Below the pieces are notes generated by a model that had not been told where the DNA came from, ran no database searches, and saw only the letters and a list, made by a program, of their open reading frames with translations. Position numbers and translations under genes: made by a program. Shown here piece after piece: positions 1 through 6,116 of a stretch of 16,107 nucleotides of DNA; position 1 is the first letter of the stretch, and the number at the start of each line of letters is the position of its first letter. The DNA is from Terrimesophilobacter sp039923755 (GTDB lineage Bacteria; Actinomycetota; Actinomycetes; Actinomycetales; Microbacteriaceae). The stretch is taken from the NCBI GenBank assembly GCA_039923755.1, contig JBDTCD010000056.1:1-16107 (forward strand), in the 5' to 3' direction.

Positions 1-608
1 ACGAGAAGCTCGTCCGCGATCGGGGCGACTGTGGCAAGCATGCGAGCACCGTGGATGACAATGCCATCCGCGCGCTCCTCCACTATGCGCGCTGCCAATT
101 GGCCACCCAGCTGCTCGCTGCCAGAAACGGAGCGATTTACTTGCGGTGGAATCAGCGTGTGGGTTGCCAAGAGATCATTCTCACGGACCATCTCGTAGTA
201 CGCCTGAATTCGCTCGCCATACACGGGGTCAGCTTGCTCAAACCACTTCCTCGCCGACGACAGCGCAACGAGGGCGGAGTTGAGATAGTCGCTCGAGCGA
301 CCGAGAAAACCATTCGAGAACTCGGCCCACACCTGCATACCCGCGCGACGACGCTCCAGATCTTCCACCGTTCTCGGCACGAGGAAGGACACGTTGACGG
401 GCTCACCCGTCGATGGCGACGGGTAGGTGAGCGCGTCTTTGTACTTCGGATCATGCTGAAGGTCGAAAAGCTGCGCGAAAGTGTGAGCAACATTCTTGAA
501 CGCGGGATGCTCGGTCAGGTTAGCGCTGACCACCTCACCATCGATGGTGACGTGGGGTCGCATCGCATTCAACTTGTCGAGAAACTGCCGGCCGGTACGT
601 GCACCCAC
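1..608 (-). CDS. hpaB: 4-hydroxyphenylacetate 3-monooxygenase, oxygenase component (partial, 3' end outside window)
   Basis: The visible 202 N-terminal residues match the HpaB family (FADH2-dependent oxygenase that ortho-hydroxylates 4-hydroxyphenylacetate to homoprotocatechuate in the cytoplasm). Seen: an N-terminal MGARTGRQFLDKL, a PSTGEPVNVSFLVPRT segment near residues 65-80, GRSSDYLN near 103-110 and ATHTLIPPQ near 148-156. Arg104, Tyr108 and His150 sit where the family has substrate-contacting residues (alignment from memory). The start is GTG at 608-606, chosen because a strong AAAGGAGG (622-615) lies 6 nt upstream; no ATG competes. About 60% of a usual ~500-residue protein is missing beyond position 1. 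It follows hpaC by 60 bp on the same strand, the classic two-component pair. A related family member acting on a different phenol (4-chlorophenol or phenol-type HpaB) is possible from sequence alone, but the neighbouring hpaE and hpaD favour 4-hydroxyphenylacetate. Confidence 0.93.
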   Translation of the reverse strand, partial: MGARTGRQFLDKLNAMRPHVTIDGEVVSANLTEHPAFKNVAHTFAQLFDLQHDPKYKDALTYPSPSTGEPVNVSFLVPRTVEDLERRRAGMQVWAEFSNGFLGRSSDYLNSALVALSSARKWFEQADPVYGERIQAYYEMVRENDLLATHTLIPPQVNRSVSGSEQLGGQLAARIVEERADGIVIHGARMLATVAPIADELL

Positions 609-668
609 AGCGAGCCTCCTTTATCCATGTTCGTGGTCACGACATTCGTGGCAGTGTTCCGCCAAAAA

Positions 669-1199
669 TCACAGCAATGACTCGTGGCCGATCACGTACT
701 CAGGGATGACGGTGAAACTGCCGCTCACAAAGCCCAAGGCATCTCCGTTGCGATAGTCAAAATCTTCGACCTTGCCGAGGTAAAGAGTGTGGTCGCCGCC
801 GTCGTAGGAAGCCCACGGCGTGCACGAGAACCATGAGAGTGTGCCCGCGAGGCGAGGGGCGATGTCAGTTTCCGCCCACTTCGGTTCTTGATTTGGCCTC
901 CCGGCGAAGTGCATGGCGAGGGCCTCCTGCTCGGCACCCAGCACGTTGACGGTGAAGTTTTTGCCTGCTAGTTCATCGTGGGATGTACTCGTACGGTCAA
1001 TGCTGACGAGCACGAGAGGCGGTTCCATAGATACGGAAGTGAACGAATTCACGGTGATTCCGTGGCGACCAGTGGAGGCCTCAAACGTCACGACCGCCAC
1101 GCCCGTAGCAAATCGTCCGTAGCTTCCGCGGAGGTAACGAGCAGGTGGCTGGTACAGTCGCGATCCCGGCTCGAAACCCTTAGCGGACTTTGCGTTCAT
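669..1199 (-). CDS. hpaC: Flavin reductase component of 4-hydroxyphenylacetate 3-monooxygenase
   Basis: A 176-residue protein of the flavin-reductase (FMN-binding split-barrel) family, the usual length for HpaC. It uses NAD(P)H to reduce flavin, which diffuses to HpaB. Visible motifs: YGRFATGVAVVT (residues ~27-38), HGITVNSFTSVSMEPPLVL (~46-64), FTVNVL, and the C-terminal LYLGKVEDFDYRNGDALGF block that is typical of this family. The ATG at 1199 is the first start after an in-frame TGA; a GGAG at 1216-1213 is rather far (about 13 nt), so initiation may be weak or structured. It lies directly upstream of hpaB on the minus strand and diverges from the HpaG-like operon. A dyad at 1216-1240 touches the ribosome site and may regulate it. 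Function is assigned by family plus context; the exact flavin used cannot be read from sequence. Confidence 0.9.
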   Translation of the reverse strand: MNAKSAKGFEPGSRLYQPPARYLRGSYGRFATGVAVVTFEASTGRHGITVNSFTSVSMEPPLVLVSIDRTSTSHDELAGKNFTVNVLGAEQEALAMHFAGRPNQEPKWAETDIAPRLAGTLSWFSCTPWASYDGGDHTLYLGKVEDFDYRNGDALGFVSGSFTVIPEYVIGHESLL

Positions 1200-1215
1200 T
1201 TTCGGTAATCATCTC

Positions 1216-1240
1216 CAGCGTTGTGCGATACAGAACGCTG
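1216..1240. promoter_or_regulatory. Dyad CAGCGTT-N11-AACGCTG next to the hpaC ribosome site
   Basis: The two 7-bp arms are a perfect inverted repeat and the symmetry continues inside (nTG ... CAn), giving nine matched positions per half. The inner end on the hpaC side shares a base with the GGAG at 1216-1213. It could be an operator for a dimeric regulator of hpaCB or, in RNA, a 7-bp stem that restricts ribosome access. Which one cannot be told from sequence. Confidence 0.5.
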
Positions 1241-1261
1241 AGCTCTCGCAGTGTCCGATAC
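1222..1261. repeat. Pair of 10-bp direct repeats TGTGCGATAC / TGTCCGATAC
   Basis: The copies are at 1222-1231 and 1252-1261, differ at one base and are spaced 30 bp start to start, about three helical turns. They lie between the hpaC start and its candidate -10, the first copy inside the loop of the dyad. Same-face spacing suggests regulator half-sites, but chance is not excluded for two copies. Confidence 0.35.
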
Positions 1262-1268
1262 CCCCATC

Positions 1269-1274
1269 ATTCTA
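1269..1274 (-). promoter_or_regulatory. Candidate -10 box of the hpaCB promoter
   Basis: On the minus strand this reads TAGAAT, five of six matches to TATAAT, about 70 bp before the hpaC start. I see no good -35 at 16-18 bp. It would place the start of transcription near 1262, so the dyad and direct repeats would lie in the leader. Confidence 0.3.
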
Positions 1275-1473
1275 ACAATCGGCGAGTCTCAGGGCTGGAG
1301 TCGCCCTCCTTCGTGAACTATCTTGCGAAAAGAGGTGTCAGTAGTCGGCTGTCAAGTTCACGCCGACCTTTCGTCGGCACCACGGCAAAAACCCGATTCC
1401 GAACGGCTCGCTCGTTGCAATCGAGCCCGCCAACACGGGCATTCCTGCCGACCCGGGCTTCCCTGCCGCGCCC

Positions 1474-1502
1474 TTGACGTGAATGCCTGAATGTGGTGAG
1501 AT
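1474..1502 (+). promoter_or_regulatory. Candidate promoter of the hpaG-like operon
   Basis: TTGACG (1474-1479) matches the -35 consensus at five of six positions and is followed after 17 bp by TGAGAT (1497-1502), a weak -10. Transcription would begin near 1509, about 25 nt before the ATG at 1535. The candidate GntR site at 1501-1512 overlaps the -10/start region, as expected for repression. Confidence 0.4.
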
Positions 1503-1512
1503 CGTATATCAT
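1501..1512. promoter_or_regulatory. Candidate GntR/FCD operator ATCGTATATCAT
   Basis: The site resembles the FCD-subfamily pattern ATnGTATACnAT with one mismatch, and 8 of 12 positions are symmetric. It overlaps the candidate promoter of an operon whose second gene encodes a GntR/FCD regulator, which would fit autoregulation. Outer GTGGTG (1493-1498) and CACCAC (1519-1524) arms also form an inverted repeat around it. The consensus is from family knowledge; binding is inferred. Confidence 0.4.
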
Positions 1513-1534
1513 TTCGTACACCACTGGAGGTGGC

Positions 1535-2983
1535 ATGCACGACAGCAGTGTCCCCGCAATCGAGTCCATGATCGGCCACACGCCCGGAAAGATCATTGCC
1601 GTTCACCTCAACTATCCGAGCCGCGCAGCGCAGCGTGGACGCACCCCCGCGCAGCCGGGCTACTTTCTGAAGCCCGCCACCTCGCTCTCGGCATCCGGCA
1701 CCCCCATCGAACGGCCTCTCGGGTGCGAACTACTCGCGTTCGAAGGCGAAATCGCCCTCATCATCGTCAAAGACGCCAGGCGCGTCAGCCCGGAGGAGGG
1801 TTGGAGCTACGTCTCTGGCGTCACCGCATCCAACGATTTTGGAGTATATGACCTCAAGTACGCCGACAAGGGGTCCAACCTTCGCTCCAAAGGCGGCGAC
1901 GGATTCACGCCGATCGGTCCCGCCGTGTTGCCCGCAAACCTTATCAACCCGAGCGCCCTGACCATTCGCACGTGGGTGAACGGCGAACTCGCGCAAGAAG
2001 GCACCACCGCAGACCTGCTGTTCCCGTTTGGCCAACTCGTCGCAGACCTTTCGCAGCTGATCACGCTCGAGGCAGGCGACATCATCCTCACCGGCACTCC
2101 GGCCGGCTCAACCATCGTGCAGCCGGGCGACGTGGTCGAGGTTGTCGTTGAGGATGCCGAGGGTCGCACGACTGGTCGGCTCAGAACACCCGTCGTCGAA
2201 GGAACCACCGCGTTCGGTGACTTCGGCTTCGGCCCGAAAACAAGCGATGCGCTCAAATCCGAGGCCGAAGGAACCTCAGGCCCCGCCCCGCTTGCCCCTG
2301 AACTCATCGCCAGGATCAACTCCGTCGGCACCGCCACCCTCAGCTCGCAGCTGCGCAAGCGCGGCCTGAACAACATGTCGATCGATGGCCTCACGCCCAC
2401 CCAGCCGGGCACCCGCCTGGTCGGGCTCGCACGCACCCTGCGCTTCGTGCCTAACCGGGAAGACCTCTTTGCCAGCCACGGCGGCGGCTATAACGCGCAA
2501 AAGCGCGCGTTCGACTCACTCAACCCCGGCGATGTTCTCGTCGTCGAAGCGCGCGGAGAAAAGGGCACCGGAACCGTGGGTGACATCCTCGCCCTTCGCG
2601 CTCAGGTGCGCGGCGCGACCGGCATTGTCACGGATGGCGGAGTTCGCGACCTCGATGCGGTCACCGCTCTCGGCATCCCGGCCTACCACTCGGGCGGTCA
2701 CCCTGCGGTTCTCGGCCGCAAGCACGTCCCGTGGGACACCGATCTGACCATCGCGTGCGGCGGCGCCGCCGTGCAGCCGGGCGACATCATCGTCGGCGAC
2801 GCGGATGGCCTTCTCGTGATCCCCCGCTTGCTCATCGAAGAACTCGTGGCCGACTCCATCGAGCAGGAACGCCAGGAAGCGTTCATCGCCGAGCAGGTGG
2901 CTGCTGGCGAGGGCGTTGACGGCCTCTACCCGATGAATGCAGAGTGGAAAGTCAGGTACGAGGCATGGCTCTCAGCCCGGTAG
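1535..2983 (+). CDS. hpaG: HpaG-like FAH-family hydrolase/decarboxylase fused to a C-terminal RraA-like domain
   Basis: A 482-residue two-domain protein. Residues ~18-235 are a fumarylacetoacetate-hydrolase-type domain: FEGEIALI (69-76) with acidic metal ligands Glu70/Glu72, ND at 100-101, Lys119 before DGFTPIGP, and ILTGTPAGS (184-192). HpaG-type members decarboxylate and isomerise the homoprotocatechuate ring-cleavage products. A Pro/Ala/Glu-rich linker (~232-255) joins residues ~256-475, an RraA-like domain: ATLSSQLRKRG (267-277), GD (349-350), DGGVRD (367-372) and GDADGLLVIP (421-430). That family includes divalent-metal HMG/CHA aldolases with oxaloacetate decarboxylase activity. The ATG at 1535 is preferred over an in-frame GTG at 1493 because GGAGG (1526-1530) lies just before it (4 nt, short) and the 1493 start would put the operator inside the gene. 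The stop overlaps the next gene by 19 bp. Both domains keep their key residues; which step each catalyses is inferred. Confidence 0.85.
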   Translation: MHDSSVPAIESMIGHTPGKIIAVHLNYPSRAAQRGRTPAQPGYFLKPATSLSASGTPIERPLGCELLAFEGEIALIIVKDARRVSPEEGWSYVSGVTASNDFGVYDLKYADKGSNLRSKGGDGFTPIGPAVLPANLINPSALTIRTWVNGELAQEGTTADLLFPFGQLVADLSQLITLEAGDIILTGTPAGSTIVQPGDVVEVVVEDAEGRTTGRLRTPVVEGTTAFGDFGFGPKTSDALKSEAEGTSGPAPLAPELIARINSVGTATLSSQLRKRGLNNMSIDGLTPTQPGTRLVGLARTLRFVPNREDLFASHGGGYNAQKRAFDSLNPGDVLVVEARGEKGTGTVGDILALRAQVRGATGIVTDGGVRDLDAVTALGIPAYHSGGHPAVLGRKHVPWDTDLTIACGGAAVQPGDIIVGDADGLLVIPRLLIEELVADSIEQERQEAFIAEQVAAGEGVDGLYPMNAEWKVRYEAWLSAR

Positions 2984-3678
2984 CGGCGCCCAGCAAGTCA
3001 CAGCTCGCCTACGACTTCGTGAAAGCCCGCATTGAAAATTCCAGCTACACCCCCGGGTACCGACTTGTGCTTGGTGCCATCGCCAGTGAGCTTGGTGTGA
3101 GTGTCGTTCCCGTGCGCGAAGCAATTAGGCGACTCGAAGCCGAAGGCCTCGTGCAGTTCGAACGCAACGTCGGCGCCCAGGTCGCGATGGCCGACCCCCG
3201 CGAATACCACGTAACCATGCAGTCGCTCAGCGTGATTGAAGGATGGGCGACAGCCGCATCCGCGCCGTTCATGACAGCGGATGACCTCGCCAGGGCGCGT
3301 GCGATCAATGATCAACTCGCCGAAACCCTTCAACACTTCGACCCGGTGGCCTTCACGCGGCTCAATCTCGACTTTCACTCCGTGCTGTTCGAGCACTGCC
3401 CCAACCCCCACATTCTGGACCTTGTGGATCGGGGGTGGGCACGGTTGCGGGCGCTACGCGAATCGACATTCAGCTTCGTGCCGGGTCGTGCCCGCGAATC
3501 TGTCGCCGAGCATGCGCACATTCTCGACCTGATTGAAAGCAAAGCGGATGCCGTGGAGCTGGAGTTCGCCGCGCGCAACCACCGACTGACCACGCTCGAT
3601 GCTTTTCTGGCCCACGAGAACGCGCGCCCTCGCACCGAACATCCGAACCAACTTCACCCCTCACAGGAGACACCATGA
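2965..3678 (+). CDS. GntR-family (FCD subfamily) transcriptional regulator
   Basis: A 237-residue regulator. Residues ~11-76 form a winged helix-turn-helix (LAYDFVKARI, IASELGVSVVPVREAIRRLEAEGLV). Residues ~85-215 form an FCD ligand-binding domain with the metal-type residues LDFH (135-138), AEH (181-183) and NH (205-206). Such proteins usually repress aromatic or organic-acid catabolism and release DNA on binding the substrate or an intermediate. I chose ATG 2965 with AGG 8 nt upstream; a GTG at 2944 in the same frame would add seven residues. The gene overlaps the upstream fusion gene by 19 bp and its TGA overlaps the next ATG (ATGA, 3675-3678), so it is inside the operon it likely controls. 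The candidate target is the site at 1501-1512. The effector is not visible from sequence. Confidence 0.88.
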   Translation: MALSPVAAPSKSQLAYDFVKARIENSSYTPGYRLVLGAIASELGVSVVPVREAIRRLEAEGLVQFERNVGAQVAMADPREYHVTMQSLSVIEGWATAASAPFMTADDLARARAINDQLAETLQHFDPVAFTRLNLDFHSVLFEHCPNPHILDLVDRGWARLRALRESTFSFVPGRARESVAEHAHILDLIESKADAVELEFAARNHRLTTLDAFLAHENARPRTEHPNQLHPSQETP

Positions 3679-4619
3679 AGTTCCGCAGCAACCCCGCCCT
3701 CATCCGCGGATCCATTGCTCCTCTTATGACGCCGTTCACGAGCGACGGCGCGGTTGACCACGCGGGCCTCGCGAATCTTGTGAACTGGCAGCTCGCCTCA
3801 GGCAGCCACGGCATCTCCATCGGCGGTTCCACCGGCGAGCCAAGCTCACAGACAATTGCGGAGCGCATCGAGGCCATCCGCACCGTAGCCTCAGCGATCG
3901 ATGATCGCGTTCCGTTCATGCCAGGCACGGGGTCGGCCAAGCTGGACGAGACGCTTGAGCTCACTGCTGCTGCTCGCGACGCGGGCGTCGACGCCGCCCT
4001 CATCATCACGCCGTACTACGCTCGCCCCACTCAGGAGGCGCTCTACCGCTGGTACAAGACGGTGGCCGAGGAGTTCCCCGACCTGCCGATCGTCGCATAC
4101 AACGTGCCGAGCCGCACCGCTGTCGACATCGCACCGGAAACGGTGGCACGACTCTTCCACGACGTGGAGAATTTTGTTGGCGTCAAGGAGACCACGAAAG
4201 ACTTCGAGCACTTCTCGCGCGTGCTGCACCTGTGCGGTCCTGAATTGCTGGTGTGGAGCGGAATCGAACTGCTGTGCCTGCCGCTCATGGCACTCGGCGG
4301 CGCGGGTTTCGTCAGTGCCACCGCAAACATCGCTCCTGCCGCGGTTGCCCAAATGTTCGAGGCATGGGAGTCCGGCAGCTTCGACCTCGCACGCGAGATC
4401 CATTACGGGCTGCATCCACTTGTCGACCTGCTGTTCGTCGAGACGAACCCTGCACCGGGTAAGTGGGTGCTCGAGCAGCGTGGGCTTATTACCAGCGGGT
4501 ATGTTCGCCCGCCGCTCATCGAGCCAACGGATGCGGGGCTCGTCAAAATCAAGCAGCTCATGACCGAGGGCGAGAAATATCTCACCCCGACCGACGGCTT
4601 CACAGTAGGGAGCAAGTAG
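3675..4619 (+). CDS. DapA/DHDPS-family aldolase, probable 2,4-dihydroxyhept-2-ene-1,7-dioate aldolase
   Basis: A 314-residue class I (Schiff-base) aldolase of the dihydrodipicolinate synthase superfamily. Seen: GGSTGEPSS (50-58, the carboxylate-binding loop; DapA usually has GTTGE), Tyr142 in YNVPSRT, and Schiff-base Lys171 in GVKETTKD. True DapA acts in lysine synthesis, but this copy is locked between the GntR regulator and hpaE. In that context the likely job is retro-aldol cleavage of the C7 dioate to pyruvate and succinic semialdehyde. A DapA-family subgroup with this role is recognised in Gram-positive and Thermus homoprotocatechuate clusters; it is not homologous to enterobacterial HpaI, so I give no symbol. 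AGGAGA (3665-3670) precedes the ATG. It is one base away from hpaE (stop 4617-4619, ATG 4620). A dihydrodipicolinate synthase role is the main alternative. Confidence 0.85.
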   Translation: MKFRSNPALIRGSIAPLMTPFTSDGAVDHAGLANLVNWQLASGSHGISIGGSTGEPSSQTIAERIEAIRTVASAIDDRVPFMPGTGSAKLDETLELTAAARDAGVDAALIITPYYARPTQEALYRWYKTVAEEFPDLPIVAYNVPSRTAVDIAPETVARLFHDVENFVGVKETTKDFEHFSRVLHLCGPELLVWSGIELLCLPLMALGGAGFVSATANIAPAAVAQMFEAWESGSFDLAREIHYGLHPLVDLLFVETNPAPGKWVLEQRGLITSGYVRPPLIEPTDAGLVKIKQLMTEGEKYLTPTDGFTVGSK

Positions 4620-6116
4620 ATGTCACACTTCGTTCCGAACAATCTGCCGGATCGCATCCGCCACTACATCGGCGGCGAGTTCGTCGACAGTGTCGACGGC
4701 GGCACATTCGACGTGCTGGACCCGGTCTCCAACGAAACGTACGTGCAGGCCGCAGCCGGCCAGCAGGCCGACATCGACCTCGCGGTTGCTGCAGCCAAGC
4801 GCGCGTTCGAGACTGGCCCATGGCCGCGGATGAGGAACCGCGAGCGCAGCCGCATCCTGAACCGCATCGCCGACCAGGTGGAAGCACGCGGAGACGAACT
4901 GGCCGAACTCGAGACCTTCGACACCGGATTGCCGATCACTCAGGCGCGCGGCCAGGCACACCGCGCGGCCGAGAACTTCCGGTTCTTCGCCGACCTGGTG
5001 GTTGCCCAGCGCGACGACACGTACCAGGTGCCCGGTGTTCAGATGAACTATGTTCACCGCAAGCCGGTAGGTGTCGCTGGTCTCATTACGCCGTGGAATA
5101 CCCCCTTCATGCTCGAAAGCTGGAAGCTCGCCCCGGCGCTGGCCTCGGGCTGTACCGTCGTACTGAAGCCCGCCGAGTTCACGCCTCTCTCCGCGAGCCT
5201 GTGGGCCGGAATCTTCGAAGAAGCCGAGCTTCCCGAGGGCGTGTTCAACCTTGTCAACGGGCTCGGCGAGCAGGCGGGCGACGCGCTCGTGAAGCATCCG
5301 GATGTACGCCTCATCTCGTTCACCGGCGAAACGACCACGGGACAGACGATCTTCCGAAACGCTGCTAAGAACCTCAAGGGCCTCTCGATGGAGCTCGGCG
5401 GCAAGTCGCCAGCCATCGTGTTCGAGGATGCCAACTTCGACGCCGCGATCGACTCCACGCTGTTCGGAGTCTTTTCTCTCAACGGCGAGCGCTGCACAGC
5501 CGGCAGTCGCATCCTCGTTCACAGCAGTATCTACGACCGATTCGTGGAGGCGTACGCTGCCCGGGCGAAGAACATCGTCGTGGGCGACCCGCACGACCCG
5601 AAGACGGAGGTTGGCGCCCTCGTACACCCTGAGCACTACGCAAAGGTCATGAGCTACGTCGAGCTTGGCAAGAGTGAGGGTCGTCTGGTCGCTGGTGGCG
5701 GGCGCCCCGAGAATCTGGCTTCCGGAAACTACGTCTCCCCCACCGTGTTCGCAGACGTGAAGCCGGAGGCTCGCATCTTCCAGGAAGAGATTTTCGGTCC
5801 GGTCGTCTGCATCACCCCGTTCGACACCGATGAGGAGGCCCTCGAACTTGCGAACGCCGTAAAGTACGGCCTCGCTGCCTACTTGTGGACGAACAACCTT
5901 GAGCGCGCCCACACCTTTGCGCACAACATTGAGGCCGGTATGGTGTGGCTCAACTCGCACAACGTGCGCGACCTTCGCACCCCGTTCGGCGGAGTAAAGG
6001 CCAGCGGCCTCGGCCACGAAGGCGGCTACCGTTCGCTCGACTTCTACACCGAGCAGCAAGCCATGCACATCTCACTCGCACCGGTTCACACTCCCCGATT
6101 TGGAGCCAGCTCATGA
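4620..6116 (+). CDS. hpaE: 5-carboxymethyl-2-hydroxymuconate semialdehyde dehydrogenase
   Basis: A 498-residue NAD-dependent aldehyde dehydrogenase of normal family length. The catalytic residues are present: Asn160 in ITPWNTPF, Lys183 in VLKPAE, general base Glu258 in SMELGGKSP and nucleophile Cys292 in NGERCTAGSR, plus EIFGPV (390-395). The C-terminal block NSHNVRDLRTPFGG (445-458) followed by ASGLGHEGG is characteristic of HpaE within the superfamily. It oxidises the ring-cleavage semialdehyde made by HpaD to 5-carboxymethyl-2-hydroxymuconate. AGGGAG (4607-4612) sits 7 nt before the ATG, which directly follows the aldolase stop codon. Its TGA overlaps the hpaD ATG. A 481-codon frame runs antisense to it and is a composition artefact. 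Confidence 0.95.
   Translation: MSHFVPNNLPDRIRHYIGGEFVDSVDGGTFDVLDPVSNETYVQAAAGQQADIDLAVAAAKRAFETGPWPRMRNRERSRILNRIADQVEARGDELAELETFDTGLPITQARGQAHRAAENFRFFADLVVAQRDDTYQVPGVQMNYVHRKPVGVAGLITPWNTPFMLESWKLAPALASGCTVVLKPAEFTPLSASLWAGIFEEAELPEGVFNLVNGLGEQAGDALVKHPDVRLISFTGETTTGQTIFRNAAKNLKGLSMELGGKSPAIVFEDANFDAAIDSTLFGVFSLNGERCTAGSRILVHSSIYDRFVEAYAARAKNIVVGDPHDPKTEVGALVHPEHYAKVMSYVELGKSEGRLVAGGGRPENLASGNYVSPTVFADVKPEARIFQEEIFGPVVCITPFDTDEEALELANAVKYGLAAYLWTNNLERAHTFAHNIEAGMVWLNSHNVRDLRTPFGGVKASGLGHEGGYRSLDFYTEQQAMHISLAPVHTPRFGASS

Larger units (their letters stand above)
1200..1534. other. Divergent regulatory region between hpaCB and the hpaG-like operon
   Basis: No convincing gene lies in these 335 bases; the short open frames here are low-complexity shadows without ribosome sites. 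The stretch holds the promoters of both catabolic units and several symmetric elements. These are a dyad at 1216-1240, direct repeats at 1222-1231 and 1252-1261, hairpin-forming inverted repeats at 1362-1378 (GCCGAC/GTCGGC, loop 5), 1405-1427 (GGCTCG/CGAGCC, loop 11) and 1425-1440 (GCCCG/CGGGC, loop 6), and a GntR-type site at 1501-1512. None of the central hairpins is followed by a T-run, so they are not obvious terminators. Confidence 0.7.

Noticed and set aside
51..680. A 209-codon plus-strand frame across the hpaB region
   Set aside because: It is antisense to the clear HpaB N-terminus with a strong ribosome site on the minus strand; its product resembles nothing known.
1190..1477. A 95-codon plus-strand frame in the divergent regulatory region
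   Set aside because: Ser/Arg-rich product, no ribosome site, overlaps the hpaC start and the regulatory dyad.
4623..6068. A 481-codon open frame antisense to the whole hpaE gene
   Set aside because: hpaE has complete catalytic motifs on the other strand; the antisense frame has no recognisable domain and is a usual by-product of high GC third positions.
5945..6112. Upstream extension of the hpaD frame
   Set aside because: These bases are hpaE in another frame; the ATG at 6113 has a ribosome site, an ATGA overlap, and matches the family N-terminus.
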